This document shows, one piece after another, positions 7,351 to 17,376 of a DNA stretch of 64,000 nucleotides. The stretch is taken from contig CABSCP010000006.1 in assembly GCA_902476265.1 (NCBI GenBank), forward strand, positions 1-64,000. Direction: 5' to 3'. Source of the stretch: an uncultured Lachnospiraceae bacterium (GTDB lineage: Bacteria; Bacillota; Clostridia; Lachnospirales; Lachnospiraceae). How positions within the stretch are numbered: the first letter of the stretch is position 1; every line of letters begins with the position of its first letter. The notes under the pieces were generated by a model that saw nothing but the letters and a program-made list of their open reading frames with translations, was not told the DNA's origin and searched no databases. The position numbers were made by a program, and so were the translations under genes.

Positions 7351-9639
7351 ATGCATGAACAGTACAGGAAAGTCGTTCTCCGGAATATTGTCCGATATCT
7401 CCTCGGCTTTTTCATCCTATTTATCAGCAGTATCCTGGTGGCCCGTACAGCCAGGGAAAGCATTCGGAAATATGTGATAGAACAGGCGGAAACACGGGTT
7501 GCGGAAGGAATAAGCAAGATCGGGGAAAATATTGAAAAGATGGATCTGATCAGTCAGATGATGTGTAAAAGTTCTGATTTTGCATCCCTCATTTATTCCC
7601 GGAACGGCATCGGGCAGGATAATGTGCTCAAGGTCAGGGACAGCAATAATATGCTGGTCAGGACAGGCTATGTTTCAGAGTTCACGCCTTATATGTTTGT
7701 CCTGTTTCAAAATAATGATCTGTACTTATCAAGCGCTCAGTGCAGCCTGAATTTTAACAGATATTACGATGAATTTCTGAAACTGAATCCGGCCGGGCAG
7801 ACGGATATGGACGCGGAGCAGATAAAAACATTCCTGTTTGATGCCAAAAAGAATAATCGGAATTTTCTGAAACTGGATTCGGCCAACTATATTTATGACA
7901 ACGGGGAGCGCTGCCTGGACCAGACGCTGCTGTATCTTGGGAACACGGGTTATACCGGTTATCAGACATGGTATGTATTTTGCTTTATGCTGGACCGGGA
8001 GTTTTTGAAACAGAGTATCCTGGTGCCGGAGCTGGAGGAGAAAAGTTTTTTATATGTGCAGGACAGAAAGAGCGGGGAGGTTCTGGTCACATCCGGCGAT
8101 GTTCCGGAGGGAGTTGCGGATTGTGAAAATGGAATGGTGATCGGGGATGAGGAGCAGTACCGGGTCATTGCGGACAGCAGGAATGACATTGGCTGGCGGG
8201 TGGTCACCGGAGTTCCGAATTCCTTTATCGAAGAACAGATGGAGCCGGTGAACCGGCTGCTCAAGGGCTATCTGATCCTCGGTTTTTTCCTCATGCTTGT
8301 TTTCACCGTTTATTTCAGCCTGGAACGTTATCTCGGCTTTCGGAAGGTGATGGTTACCTTTCCCAAAGAGGAGTTGGAGACCGGTCCCAAACAGCTGTCG
8401 GACGAATATGGAATCCTGCATGAAAGAGTGATGCATCTGCATGAAAAAGGGAAATATGATCAAATGCAGATTGAAGAATTAAAACGGCAGAATCAGGCTA
8501 TTTTGGTGGAGAGCATGATTGTAAAAGGGATTTATACGGAACAGGAACGCCGTCTGTTTGAGGAAAAACTGGGAAAGGAACCGGATTTCTTCTGTGTCTG
8601 CGTGGTGCATTATCTGGCGGAAGATTCTTCCGTGATGGAAGATATTGCGCTGGATGTAAGACAGTCTCTCCGCAAAAACAAGGTAGATGTTTTTACGAAT
8701 GTCCATAGCGGAGCGTTTGACGAACTGTATGTGATCCCGCTTTCTCCGGAACAGGCTGTGACGGTTTCGGGAATACAGCGTGCGTTTGAGAATATGGTGA
8801 CGGAAATATCGAGAGCTTATGATGTTGTCCTTCATGTGGGGATCAGCGCCATCGGGACCGGTATGAAAAACCTGAATCAATGTTATGAGCAGGCGAGGCG
8901 TGTGGTGCAGGCGCAGAATACTTTTGAAAATGGGAATGCGGTAAAATGCTATGATATCTCGGTCAATGCGCTTCATGAAAACCCCCTCACCCTGGAACGG
9001 CTGAATCATCTGTATACGCTGCTCGTCTGCGGGCAGCAGGAGGATGTGGAACGGGAACTCAGACAGCTGAAGGGGAATTATGAAAGACGGCCTTACTTAT
9101 ATGAAGGGTATAAAGAACAGATCTTCTATTCCCTCAGGAATATCTTTTTCAGCGTGATTCTGCATTTGAACTGTGAGGAAGGAGAAAAAAACATTCCGGT
9201 TTATAATAAGGATATGGGCTGTAGGGAAATGATAAAGATGTTTGAAGATTCGGCTTCCTGGATCTGCAGCTACATCCTTCAAAAAAGGAAAAGCAAGAAT
9301 GAGCGCATGAAGGAAAAGATCCTTGCCTGTATCCGGGAAAATTTCCAGAATCCGGGAATCAGCGCTGCAGCAGTCAGCGAAGAGGTTGGCATCTCCGAAA
9401 AATACCTGGCCCAGTTTTTAAAGGAACAGTCCGGAGAAACATTTGCATCCTGTCTGCTGCGCCTGCGGATTGACAGGGCGAAAGAATATTTGCAGGAGAC
9501 GGATTACAGCAACGAGCAGATTGCAGAACTTGCAGGTTTTGGCACGGTAAACACCTTTTACCGCAACTTCAAGAAAATAGTGGGAGTCACTCCCAATATA
9601 TACAGAGAGAATCAGAGTTGTCAGGAAAATACACAATAA
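7351..9639 (+). CDS. membrane-bound AraC-family transcriptional regulator with extracytoplasmic sensor
   Basis: The 762-residue product starts at 7351 after AAGGAG. It has an N-terminal transmembrane helix (about residues 14-32), an extracytoplasmic region of about 270 residues (Cache-like by layout), and a second transmembrane helix near 300-325. A cytoplasmic linker follows, then a C-terminal AraC DNA-binding domain of about 100 residues with two helix-turn-helix units (AVSEEVGISEKYLAQFL and QIAELAGFGTVNTFYRNFKK). Such one-component regulators commonly sense sugars or binding proteins outside the cell and switch on adjacent transporter and glycosidase genes. It lies between the unrecognised enzyme and the ABC transporter/lyase/GH3 genes and probably controls them. 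The ligand is unknown. Confidence 0.85.
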   Translation: MHEQYRKVVLRNIVRYLLGFFILFISSILVARTARESIRKYVIEQAETRVAEGISKIGENIEKMDLISQMMCKSSDFASLIYSRNGIGQDNVLKVRDSNNMLVRTGYVSEFTPYMFVLFQNNDLYLSSAQCSLNFNRYYDEFLKLNPAGQTDMDAEQIKTFLFDAKKNNRNFLKLDSANYIYDNGERCLDQTLLYLGNTGYTGYQTWYVFCFMLDREFLKQSILVPELEEKSFLYVQDRKSGEVLVTSGDVPEGVADCENGMVIGDEEQYRVIADSRNDIGWRVVTGVPNSFIEEQMEPVNRLLKGYLILGFFLMLVFTVYFSLERYLGFRKVMVTFPKEELETGPKQLSDEYGILHERVMHLHEKGKYDQMQIEELKRQNQAILVESMIVKGIYTEQERRLFEEKLGKEPDFFCVCVVHYLAEDSSVMEDIALDVRQSLRKNKVDVFTNVHSGAFDELYVIPLSPEQAVTVSGIQRAFENMVTEISRAYDVVLHVGISAIGTGMKNLNQCYEQARRVVQAQNTFENGNAVKCYDISVNALHENPLTLERLNHLYTLLVCGQQEDVERELRQLKGNYERRPYLYEGYKEQIFYSLRNIFFSVILHLNCEEGEKNIPVYNKDMGCREMIKMFEDSASWICSYILQKRKSKNERMKEKILACIRENFQNPGISAAAVSEEVGISEKYLAQFLKEQSGETFASCLLRLRIDRAKEYLQETDYSNEQIAELAGFGTVNTFYRNFKKIVGVTPNIYRENQSCQENTQ

Positions 9640-9673
9640 GTAACGGATTTTTGCGAGATTCTTCCGTTTTGAT

Positions 9674-9714
9674 AGGGCAAGAGGGAAAATGATAGTTCCT
9701 TTTCTTGCCCTTTG
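9674..9714 (+). terminator. possible terminator after araC-type gene
   Basis: AGGGCAAG (9674-9681) pairs with CTTGCCCT (9704-9711), with only a short T run after it. The rest of the 220-base gap to 9860 contains a CGGCAGT...ACTGCCG inverted repeat and no gene. Confidence 0.45.
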
Positions 9715-9859
9715 TCATGCTTTTTGGGATTCTGACAGTGTACGGAGAAAGCACGATCTGTTACATTGGCATCGTAGCGCAAACGGCAGTACATAGAACG
9801 GTAAATAACCGATAAAGAGACTGACTGCCGAATCGAATCATATGAAGGAGGATCAGAAA

Positions 9860-11186
9860 ATGAAAAAAGAGCGGTGCGCCAAATAGCGGCGGCGATGGCG
9901 GTCGTGATGGCGGCAACAACGGCAGGATGCGGTAGTGCGGCAAAGGAAGAGGGGACGGTCGCTGTCACGGGTACGGAATCTGCTAAAACAGAAGCGAAAG
10001 AAGAAAAACTTGTGGTGGCGATCCAGACAAACAGCTTCATCACAGATTATGAGGACAACTATTTCACCCATTATATGGAAGACAAGCTGGGAATTGATAT
10101 TGAGTTTTATCTTCTTCCCACAAGCTCGGACGAGGTGAAAACGAAAATTTCCCTGATGGCGTCTTCCGGAGAGGATCTTCCCGATGTGCTTCTTGTGGAT
10201 GGTTGTCTTTCCACGGAAAGTATACTGCAGTATGGGAGCAGCGGTGTTTTCCTTTCTTTGAACGAGTATTTGGGGGATTCGGAAAAAATGCCTAATTACA
10301 ATAAGATTCCGGAAGAAGATAAGGTGATCATGGAAGCGGCCCAGACCATGGCTGACGGAAATATGTACAGCCTTTCCAAATATGAACCCATGACCTGGAA
10401 TGCGACGCCTTACCGCAACTTTATTAATCGGGCATGGCTGGATAAGCTGGGGCTGGAAGTGCCCAAAACAACCGATGAGCTGAAATGGGAAATTATACGG
10501 AAGCGGCTACGAATAAAAACTTCCTTGAAATGGAACTGATTGAGCCCCTGGCAGGGCCTCAGGGAATCCGGTACACACCCTATGCGGAAAATTGCCCGCA
10601 GCAGGAAATGATGATTTTTGCGGATACAGATAATGTGGATCTGGCGATCCGTTTCGCGGATGAGTTTTTCGACCCCTATACCTCCATTGTTTCCAGAAAC
10701 GGGGAGGAAGGCGTTGACTGGACCGTGGATGAGAAGGATCTGGAAGGCAGGACAAATGCCTATGTGGAAGAAGGGCTTTATGATAAGGTGACCATGGCGA
10801 TCCTGCAGGATGTATGGGCGGTCAATAATACACAGACATGGCACTGTGTGAATCCCAGATACTCCAGTCTGGATACCAATAATACAGTGTCCGAAAGCTT
10901 AAATTATAATAAGGATGATCCTACACAGCTGGTTGCAAAGAGTCTGAAGCTTTATTTTGACAAACATCCGGAACATATTTTAACACCGCTCCATTATACG
11001 GTGGAGGAAGTGGAAGAAATCCAGGATGCGATCGTAAATATTCCGGAGTATGTATCACAGATGATGGCAGAATTTATTACGGGAGCCCGTGATATCGAAA
11101 GCGAATGGGATGCGTACCTGGCAGAATTAAACGGCATGGGGCTGGAACAGTGGCTCGCATGTGCCCAGGCGGCGTACGGAAGATAA
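9860..11186 (+). pseudogene. extracellular solute-binding lipoprotein (LplA/YtcQ-like), disrupted
   Basis: A good ribosome binding site (AAGGAGGATC) precedes ATG at 9860, but that frame reads MKKERCAK and stops at TAG. Adding one A to the A6 run would give MKKR then AVRQIAAAMAVVMAATTAGCGS, a lipoprotein signal peptide with the lipobox Cys, so a one-base loss in a homopolymer is likely. The corrected frame continues to about 10485 (IETDELKW-type helix), then breaks. A second frame from 10485 to 11186 encodes the C-terminal 233 residues of the same family (AATNKNFLEMELI, then AYGR at the end). The combined 435 or so residues compare with about 540 for the family, so roughly 100 codons are missing at the junction. 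The gene sits exactly where the binding protein of the LplB/LplC transporter belongs. Sequencing error could explain the first lesion but not readily the second. Confidence 0.8.
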
Positions 11187-11279
11187 GCGCTGAAGGGAGA
11201 ACGAGGACAGGCCGGACGGCTTTCAGGTCAGATTCCTGACAGCCGTCCAGCCTGCAGACGTTCCGGAATGGAGTGTATG

Positions 11280-12218
11280 ATGAAAATAGCAAAAAATAAA
11301 AAGAAGGAAAAGCTGATGAAAAAAGTGGTCAGCAGATGGCAGATTTATCTGCTGTTAGTCATTCCGGTGGCATATCTGATCCTTTTTTCCTATGTCCCCA
11401 TGGGCGGGCTGGTCCTCGCCTTTAAAAAATATAACGTAGGGAAAGGGATTTGGGGAAGCCCATGGGTAGGATTTGATAATTTCATCCGTTTCTTCCAGTC
11501 TTACAAATTTTCCATGATCATGAAAAATACGCTGACCTTATCCCTGTATTCCCTTGCGGTTTCCTTTCCGATTCCGATCCTGTTTGCATTGCTTTTGAAT
11601 GCGCTGCCGGGGAGACGGTATAAAAAATTGATACAGACGGTGACTTATGTGCCTCATTTTATCTCCACGGTAGTGATGGTGGGACTGCTGTTTCAGATTT
11701 TAAACAGCAGAAGCGGAATCTACGGAAGTGTTTTTACATGGCTGACAAACCAGACGGCGCCGGACCTGCTTTCGGACGGAAAGATTTTTAAACATTTATA
11801 TGTATGGTCCGGAGTATGGCAGTCCACCGGCTATAATGCGATCATTTATATCGCGGCATTGTCCGGGGTGGACCAGGCGCTTCATGAGGCAGCCCAGATC
11901 GACGGCGCGAGCAGATTCCAGAGGGTGCTGCATATTGATGTGCCCACAATCCTGCCCACTGCCAGCATCATGCTGATTCTTGCGGTGGGAAATATCATGA
12001 ATGTGGGGTTTGAAAAGGTATTGCTGATGCAGAACAGTCTGAATATGAATTACAGTGAAATCATATCCACCTATGTTTATAAGGTAGGGCTCGCCAGCGG
12101 GGTGACGGACTTTTCCCTTTCGACAGCCATCGGGATGTTCAACTCAGTGATTAATTTTATCTTACTGATCATCGCAAACTGGGGCAGTAAACGGCTGGGC
12201 GGAAACGGGATTTTTTAG
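11280..12218 (+). CDS. lplB: ABC transporter permease, LplB-type (sugar/oligosaccharide uptake)
   Basis: The 312-residue inner-membrane permease has about six hydrophobic segments, the typical N-terminal motif PVAYLILFSYVPMGGL, and the EAA loop EAAQIDGASRFQRVLHIDVP, which contacts the ATPase. Members of this carbohydrate-uptake (CUT1-like) group import oligosaccharides with an LplC partner and a lipoprotein binding protein. The start at 11280 is chosen because GGAG lies 6 bases upstream; ATGs at 11268 and 11277 are alternatives. The gene is followed by lplC after 18 bases. No ATPase gene is present nearby, as is usual for this group, which shares an MsmX-type ATPase encoded elsewhere. Confidence 0.88.
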   Translation: MKIAKNKKKEKLMKKVVSRWQIYLLLVIPVAYLILFSYVPMGGLVLAFKKYNVGKGIWGSPWVGFDNFIRFFQSYKFSMIMKNTLTLSLYSLAVSFPIPILFALLLNALPGRRYKKLIQTVTYVPHFISTVVMVGLLFQILNSRSGIYGSVFTWLTNQTAPDLLSDGKIFKHLYVWSGVWQSTGYNAIIYIAALSGVDQALHEAAQIDGASRFQRVLHIDVPTILPTASIMLILAVGNIMNVGFEKVLLMQNSLNMNYSEIISTYVYKVGLASGVTDFSLSTAIGMFNSVINFILLIIANWGSKRLGGNGIF

Positions 12219-12236
12219 GGTCCAAAAGGAGAGAAT

Positions 12237-13130
12237 ATGCGGCATAGAAAAAAATATAGTTGGAATGACAGGACATTTTATATTGTAATTTATCTGATCC
12301 TCACCCTTTTGTTTCTCATGGTATTGTACCCCTGCGTATACGTGCTCAGCGCTTCTTTTTCATCAGGATCGGCAGTCCAGTCGGGAAAAGTGATTTTATT
12401 TCCCGTGGATTTCAGTCTGGAAGGATATCGGACCGTATTCAATACGCGGACGGTGTGGACAGGATTTCGGAATTCATTGTTTTATACGATATGCGGCACA
12501 ATGATCAGTCTTTGTCTGACCATGACGACCGGTTATTGCCTGTCCAGAAAAGATGTACCCGGCCGGAATATCATCATGATGTTTTTTACTTTTACCATGT
12601 TTTTTAGCGGAGGCATGATCCCCGGTTACCTTCTGGTCAAACAGCTGGGAATGCGCAATACGGTGTGGGCTATTTTGCTTCCCGGGGCCCTCAGCGTTTA
12701 TAATATGATCATGGCAAAAACATTCATTCAGAACAGCATTCCCAATGAACTGCTGGAGGCCTCCATGATGGATGGCTGTTCCGATATCACCTATTTTACG
12801 AAAGTGGTCATTCCCCTGTCCAAAGCGATCATTGCGGTGCTGGTTCTTTTTTATGCGGTGGGGTATTGGAATTCCTATTTCAACGCTATGATTTATCTGC
12901 ACAACAGAGATATTTATCCGCTGACCATCTTTTTAAGGGAAATCCTGATGGCGGATCAGATCGACCCCTCAACGGTGTCCGATCCGGAACTTCAGGCGAA
13001 AGTGGCGCAGATGGCGGGAGTGATCAAATATTCCCTGATCGTGGTGACAATGGTGCCCATTCTGGCAATTTATCCCTTTATCCAGAAATATTTTGTAAAG
13101 GGAGTCATGATCGGTTCGGTCAAAGGGTGA
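12237..13130 (+). CDS. lplC: ABC transporter permease, LplC-type
   Basis: The 297-residue permease starts at 12237 after AAGGAGAGA. It has six predicted membrane segments, the N-terminal signature LYPCVYVLSASFSSG, the EAA-type loop EASMMDGCSDITYFTKVVIP, and the family's common C-terminal ending KYFVKGVMIGSVKG. It pairs with the LplB-type permease to form the membrane channel of an oligosaccharide importer. The downstream lyase begins 13 bases after its stop, so transport and degradation genes are one operon. The cognate binding-protein gene upstream is disrupted, so importer function is uncertain in this strain. Confidence 0.9.
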   Translation: MRHRKKYSWNDRTFYIVIYLILTLLFLMVLYPCVYVLSASFSSGSAVQSGKVILFPVDFSLEGYRTVFNTRTVWTGFRNSLFYTICGTMISLCLTMTTGYCLSRKDVPGRNIIMMFFTFTMFFSGGMIPGYLLVKQLGMRNTVWAILLPGALSVYNMIMAKTFIQNSIPNELLEASMMDGCSDITYFTKVVIPLSKAIIAVLVLFYAVGYWNSYFNAMIYLHNRDIYPLTIFLREILMADQIDPSTVSDPELQAKVAQMAGVIKYSLIVVTMVPILAIYPFIQKYFVKGVMIGSVKG

Positions 13131-13143
13131 AGAAAGGAATGAA

Positions 13144-15036
13144 ATGAAAGCAGCAAAGATAGAAGCATTTTTGGCGGAGTACGAAAAAAAGGTGGAAGAG
13201 GAAGCGGCCAAAACCCTGGAGGAAACTGCAGGAGATCTTCCGGAACCGCTTTTTGAGGAGTATGAAAAGGAAGGAAGCAGGCTGGGATATGAGAAGATTT
13301 ACTTTGCGAGACGGCGGCTGCTGGCCGTACGGGGGCTTGCGGTCATCCTGAACGCAGAACAAAAAAGACAGGTTCCCGCCGCCCTGTTAAAAAAGCTGGA
13401 GGAGATCATCGACATCGTCTGCAAAGAGGAATGCTGGGCGGTGCCGGCTCATGTGGACCGGGCCGGAAACAAAAACTGGAGGAATACGGCGGATCTGTTC
13501 GCATGTGAGACAGCCCAGACTCTTTCCGAAATCGCGGACCGGGCGGAAGGGATGCTTGACGGCCGGGTGCAGAGTCTGATCCGAAAGCAGGTGGAGGAGA
13601 GAGTATTGCGTCCGTTTTTTACGTCCAAAGCGCCCTATACCTGGTGGGAAACAGCGGAAAATAACTGGAACGCGGTCTGCTCAGGGGCCATAGGAAGCGC
13701 CTGCCTGCATCTGTTCAAAAAGGAGCCGGAACTGCTTAAAGAACGTCTGCCCCGGGTGACGGCCGCCCTGGAACATTATCTGGCGGGCTTTGCGGAGGAT
13801 GGCGCCTGTATGGAAGGCATCGGATATTATACCTATGGGATGACCTACTTTTCCAATTTCGCCCAGGAACTTTATGAATATACGGGTGGTAAGACGGATT
13901 TGTTTTGGGAAAGCCGGGCCGGATTTGACCGGATTTCGGAAGGCACAGCGGTAGAACAGTATCAAAAGGACAAGCGCTACCGAATCGCCTCTTTCATGGG
14001 AAAGTGCTTTTTCCCGGACGGAAAGACCGTCCGCTTTTCGGACGCCTGTGAAAAGGATTCCTACCGGCTTGGCCTGTACAGCGTTCTGGCGCTGCACTAT
14101 CCGGCGCTGGAGGCTCCGGATTGTAAAAGCGCGGCGGGACTGCATACGGATACCTGCTATCGGTTTGCGGGACTGAAACTGGACCTTCTGTATACAAGAA
14201 AGTATCTGGAGTTTTTAAAAGGACAGGACGCGCGGGAAGAAGAGGAAATCCGAAAAGGGGGAGAAACCCGGATGCTGCCCCAGGCGCAGTGGTGGATTGC
14301 CACGTCCGATTCCGGAGTCGGCTTTGCCTGCAAAGGCGGGGATAACGGAGAACCCCATAATCATAATGACGTGGGAAGTTTCCACTATGAGGCGGACGGG
14401 GAACTGTTTCTGACCGACCTGGGAGCGGGAGAGTATACAAGGGATTATTTCGGAGAGGGACGTTACCGGATTTTGTGCAACCATTCCTTTGGCCACAGTG
14501 TTCCCATCGTGAACGGCAGAGGACAGGGAACGGGAGAGGAATATCGCTGTACCGCGTTTGAGGAAAAACAGGATCAGACGATCCGGATGGAATTTGCAAA
14601 AGCATATCCGGACAGCAGTTTGAAATATTTGGAACGAAGGTTTCAGTTTGACAGGGGCAGCGGAGAGCTGTTGATTGTGGATGAGGCAGAGTTTTGGCAA
14701 AAGGAGAAAGCGCCTGTATTACCTGACGAAAGGCCGGAGGGATGGGGAAAAAGCCCCTCGCAAAACAGCGGTCTGGTGGAAAATCTGATCACACAGATTC
14801 CGCCAAAGGTGCAGGAGAACCGGATTGTACTGCAGGGAAAGAAAAGGACCTGTGTCATTCGGATATCCGCAGCAGAGAAGGAAGAGATTTGCATAAAGGA
14901 ATGCGTTCATAAAAATCATGAGGGAATAGAAGAAAAGGTATTCGCCATTTTATGGCCGGTGACGGAGGACGGCGGCAAGTATGGCTGTGCCATGAGGATC
15001 CATTGTTTCGATAACGAAAGGAATCAGTTTATATGA
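13144..15036 (+). CDS. heparinase II/III-like polysaccharide lyase
   Basis: This 630-residue protein has an N-terminal helical (alpha/alpha toroid) part, with TWWETAENNWNAVCSGAIG near residue 165-183, and a C-terminal beta-sandwich part. The heparinase II/III hallmark HNHNDVGSF starts at residue 405, followed by FLTDLGAGEYTRDYF. Enzymes of this fold cleave uronate-containing polysaccharides by beta-elimination, giving unsaturated uronides. There is no signal peptide, so it probably works on imported oligosaccharides in the cytoplasm. It overlaps the GH3 gene by four bases (ATGA), so translation is coupled. The exact glycan (heparan, hyaluronan, alginate or pectin-like) cannot be read from the sequence. 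Confidence 0.85.
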   Translation: MKAAKIEAFLAEYEKKVEEEAAKTLEETAGDLPEPLFEEYEKEGSRLGYEKIYFARRRLLAVRGLAVILNAEQKRQVPAALLKKLEEIIDIVCKEECWAVPAHVDRAGNKNWRNTADLFACETAQTLSEIADRAEGMLDGRVQSLIRKQVEERVLRPFFTSKAPYTWWETAENNWNAVCSGAIGSACLHLFKKEPELLKERLPRVTAALEHYLAGFAEDGACMEGIGYYTYGMTYFSNFAQELYEYTGGKTDLFWESRAGFDRISEGTAVEQYQKDKRYRIASFMGKCFFPDGKTVRFSDACEKDSYRLGLYSVLALHYPALEAPDCKSAAGLHTDTCYRFAGLKLDLLYTRKYLEFLKGQDAREEEEIRKGGETRMLPQAQWWIATSDSGVGFACKGGDNGEPHNHNDVGSFHYEADGELFLTDLGAGEYTRDYFGEGRYRILCNHSFGHSVPIVNGRGQGTGEEYRCTAFEEKQDQTIRMEFAKAYPDSSLKYLERRFQFDRGSGELLIVDEAEFWQKEKAPVLPDERPEGWGKSPSQNSGLVENLITQIPPKVQENRIVLQGKKRTCVIRISAAEKEEICIKECVHKNHEGIEEKVFAILWPVTEDGGKYGCAMRIHCFDNERNQFI

Positions 15037-17252
15037 AAGAACAGGAGCTTACAGCGCTTTTGCAGGAGATGTCCCCGGAAGAAAAAGCGGAGCAGCTGAT
15101 GCAGCTGAGGGGGACTTTTTACCAAAAGGATGCGGTGGCAATCGTGACAGGGCCGGATGGAGAGGCATTGGGACTGACAAGGGAAATGCTGCAGAATGCC
15201 GGATCGGTGCTGAGTATTTACGGGGCCAGACAACTGGCAGACCTTCAGAAACGATATATGGCATCGCAGCCCCATCATATTCCGCTGCTCTTTATGATGG
15301 ATGTGATTCACGGAATGAAAACGATCTTTCCGATCCCTCTGGGCCTTGCGGCCTCTTTTGATCCGGAGCTGATGGAACGGTGTGCGGCTGCGGCCGCGCT
15401 GGAAGCGGCAGTGAGCGGAATCCACGTGGTTTTTTCGCCCATGACCGATCTGGTGAGGGACTCCCGCTGGGGCAGGGTGATGGAATCCACGGGGGAAGAT
15501 CCCTGGCTGAATGAACAATATGCGCGGGCACAGGTCAGAGGATATCAGGGGGATGATATGAGTGAACCGGGAAAGGTATGCGCCTGTGTCAAACATTTTG
15601 CGGCGTACGGCGCGGTGGAAGCCGGAAGAGAGTACCATTATTCCCAGGTGGATACTTATACGCTGATGGACCGCTATATGTCCGCCTATCATGCGGGAAT
15701 AAAAGCCGGTGCGGGCATGGTGATGACCTCCTTTGGCGCAGTAGGCGGTGTTCCCTGCAGCATAAACCGTTGGCTGCTCCGGGACGTACTGCGGGAGCAG
15801 TTTCGTTTCGACGGAGTGGTGATTTCCGATTATTCCGCAATTGAAGAAACGATCACCGGCGGGTGCTGCAGGGACAAAAAGGAAGCGGCGCAGAAAGCGT
15901 TGGAGGCCGGTGTTGATATTGATATGATGACCGGTGTTTATGCGGGATGTTTGCCGCAGCTGATTTCGGAGGGAGCGGTGCAGGAGCGGCTGATTGACGA
16001 AAGCGTCATGCGGGTCCTGAAACTGAAAAACCGCCTCGGTCTGTTTGAAAATCCATATAAGGATGCGGACCCGGAGAAGGAAAAAGAAGTGGTGCTTTGT
16101 CACAAACACAGAAATCTGGCGCGGGAAGCGGCTCAAAGGTCCTTTGTTCTTTTGAAAAATGACGGTCTGCTTCCGCTGAAAAAAGAGGAGAAAATCGCTT
16201 TTATCGGCCCCTATGCGGACCGGAAGGAAATGCTCAGTAATTGGGCTGTGGCGGGAGACAGCTGTGACTGTGTGACAGTCAGGGAAGCGGCGGAAGAAGT
16301 GTGGGAAGAAGGGCGGGCTGTATTTTGTCCGGGATGCACCATGTTTTCCAGGGAGGAACTCACAGGCGCTTTTGAAGTGAGCCCAAAAGATGCCGGGACA
16401 AAGGAAGAACTGGCAGTCATGAGAGAAGAGGCGGTAGAGGCCGCAAAATGGGCCGACACGGTAGTGCTGTTTTTAGGAGAACATTTCAGACAGAGCGGAG
16501 AAGCGGCAAGCCGCGCTGCATTGGGACTTCCCGAGGCCCAGATGCGCCTGTTACGGGAAATCTGGCGTGTGAATGACAGAATAGTCCTGGTTTTATTTAA
16601 CGGAAGGCCGCTGGAGCTGCGGGAACCGGAACAGCTGTCAAAATCCATACTGGAGGTATGGCTTCCGGGCACGGAAGGCGGACATGCGGTGATGGATGTT
16701 TTAACAGGAAAAGAAAGTCCCTCCGGAAAACTGACGATGAGTTTCCCCCGTGGCGTGGGACAGCTCCCCATGAGCTATAATGAATACAGAACGGGACGTC
16801 CCGCCGAACTGACGGAATACGGGCGCTTTTGTTCCAGATATGTGGATATGCCAAATGACCCGTTGTATCCCTTTGGTTTCGGGCTGACCTATACCAGGTT
16901 CCGGCTTTCGCCTGTGCGTATGGACAGGACTACAGTGACTTCGGACCGGTCTGCTTATGCGTCCGTTTCCGTGGAGAATGTGGGGAAAAGAGAGGGAACC
17001 GCCACAATCCAGCTTTATATCGGGGATTTGACCGCAAGCGCGGTGCGGCCCGTCAAAGAGCTGAAAGGATTTTTAAGAGTGAGCCTGAAAGCCGGACAAA
17101 AAGAGACGGTGGAATTTGAAATCACGGAAGAAATGCTGCGGTTCTATCATTCGGAAACGGGAATGATGCAGAGTGAAGAGGGAGAATTTTTGCTGTGGAT
17201 TGGCGAAGACAGCAGAACGGAAAATAAAGTGAAATTTTGTTTGCAGAAATAA
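15033..17252 (+). CDS. glycoside hydrolase family 3 enzyme (beta-glucosidase/xylosidase type)
   Basis: The 739-residue product has an N-terminal (beta/alpha)8 domain with FMMDVIHGMKTIFP, the BglX-like substrate region, and VVISDYSA containing the likely nucleophile Asp266. An alpha/beta sandwich domain follows, then a C-terminal fibronectin III-like domain (FGFGLTYTRF to the end). This three-part order is that of classical retaining GH3 beta-glycosidases. No signal peptide is present, so it would act on imported oligosaccharides, downstream of the heparinase-like lyase whose stop it overlaps. The specific sugar is not evident. No convincing terminator follows, only about 120 bases of AT-rich spacer. 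Confidence 0.88.
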   Translation: MKEQELTALLQEMSPEEKAEQLMQLRGTFYQKDAVAIVTGPDGEALGLTREMLQNAGSVLSIYGARQLADLQKRYMASQPHHIPLLFMMDVIHGMKTIFPIPLGLAASFDPELMERCAAAAALEAAVSGIHVVFSPMTDLVRDSRWGRVMESTGEDPWLNEQYARAQVRGYQGDDMSEPGKVCACVKHFAAYGAVEAGREYHYSQVDTYTLMDRYMSAYHAGIKAGAGMVMTSFGAVGGVPCSINRWLLRDVLREQFRFDGVVISDYSAIEETITGGCCRDKKEAAQKALEAGVDIDMMTGVYAGCLPQLISEGAVQERLIDESVMRVLKLKNRLGLFENPYKDADPEKEKEVVLCHKHRNLAREAAQRSFVLLKNDGLLPLKKEEKIAFIGPYADRKEMLSNWAVAGDSCDCVTVREAAEEVWEEGRAVFCPGCTMFSREELTGAFEVSPKDAGTKEELAVMREEAVEAAKWADTVVLFLGEHFRQSGEAASRAALGLPEAQMRLLREIWRVNDRIVLVLFNGRPLELREPEQLSKSILEVWLPGTEGGHAVMDVLTGKESPSGKLTMSFPRGVGQLPMSYNEYRTGRPAELTEYGRFCSRYVDMPNDPLYPFGFGLTYTRFRLSPVRMDRTTVTSDRSAYASVSVENVGKREGTATIQLYIGDLTASAVRPVKELKGFLRVSLKAGQKETVEFEITEEMLRFYHSETGMMQSEEGEFLLWIGEDSRTENKVKFCLQK

Positions 17253-17376
17253 AAACGGCAGTGATCAGCAACAGTGGGACGGGCTGAGAATTTAGAATAA
17301 TATTATAATTCATTCATGATTTTTACATATTCTTTGTGTATAATGTGAGACAGTATTGGCCGGAGAGGTATTTTTT

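Noticed and set aside
15024..16136. Minus-strand open frame of 370 codons
   Set aside because: It lies wholly opposite the GH3 gene, whose motifs are intact; no SD or recognisable domain.
17281..17346. Promoter before relQ (TTTACA and TATAAT)
   Set aside because: The spacing between the two hexamers is only about 11 bases and no extended -10 is present, so it was not listed.
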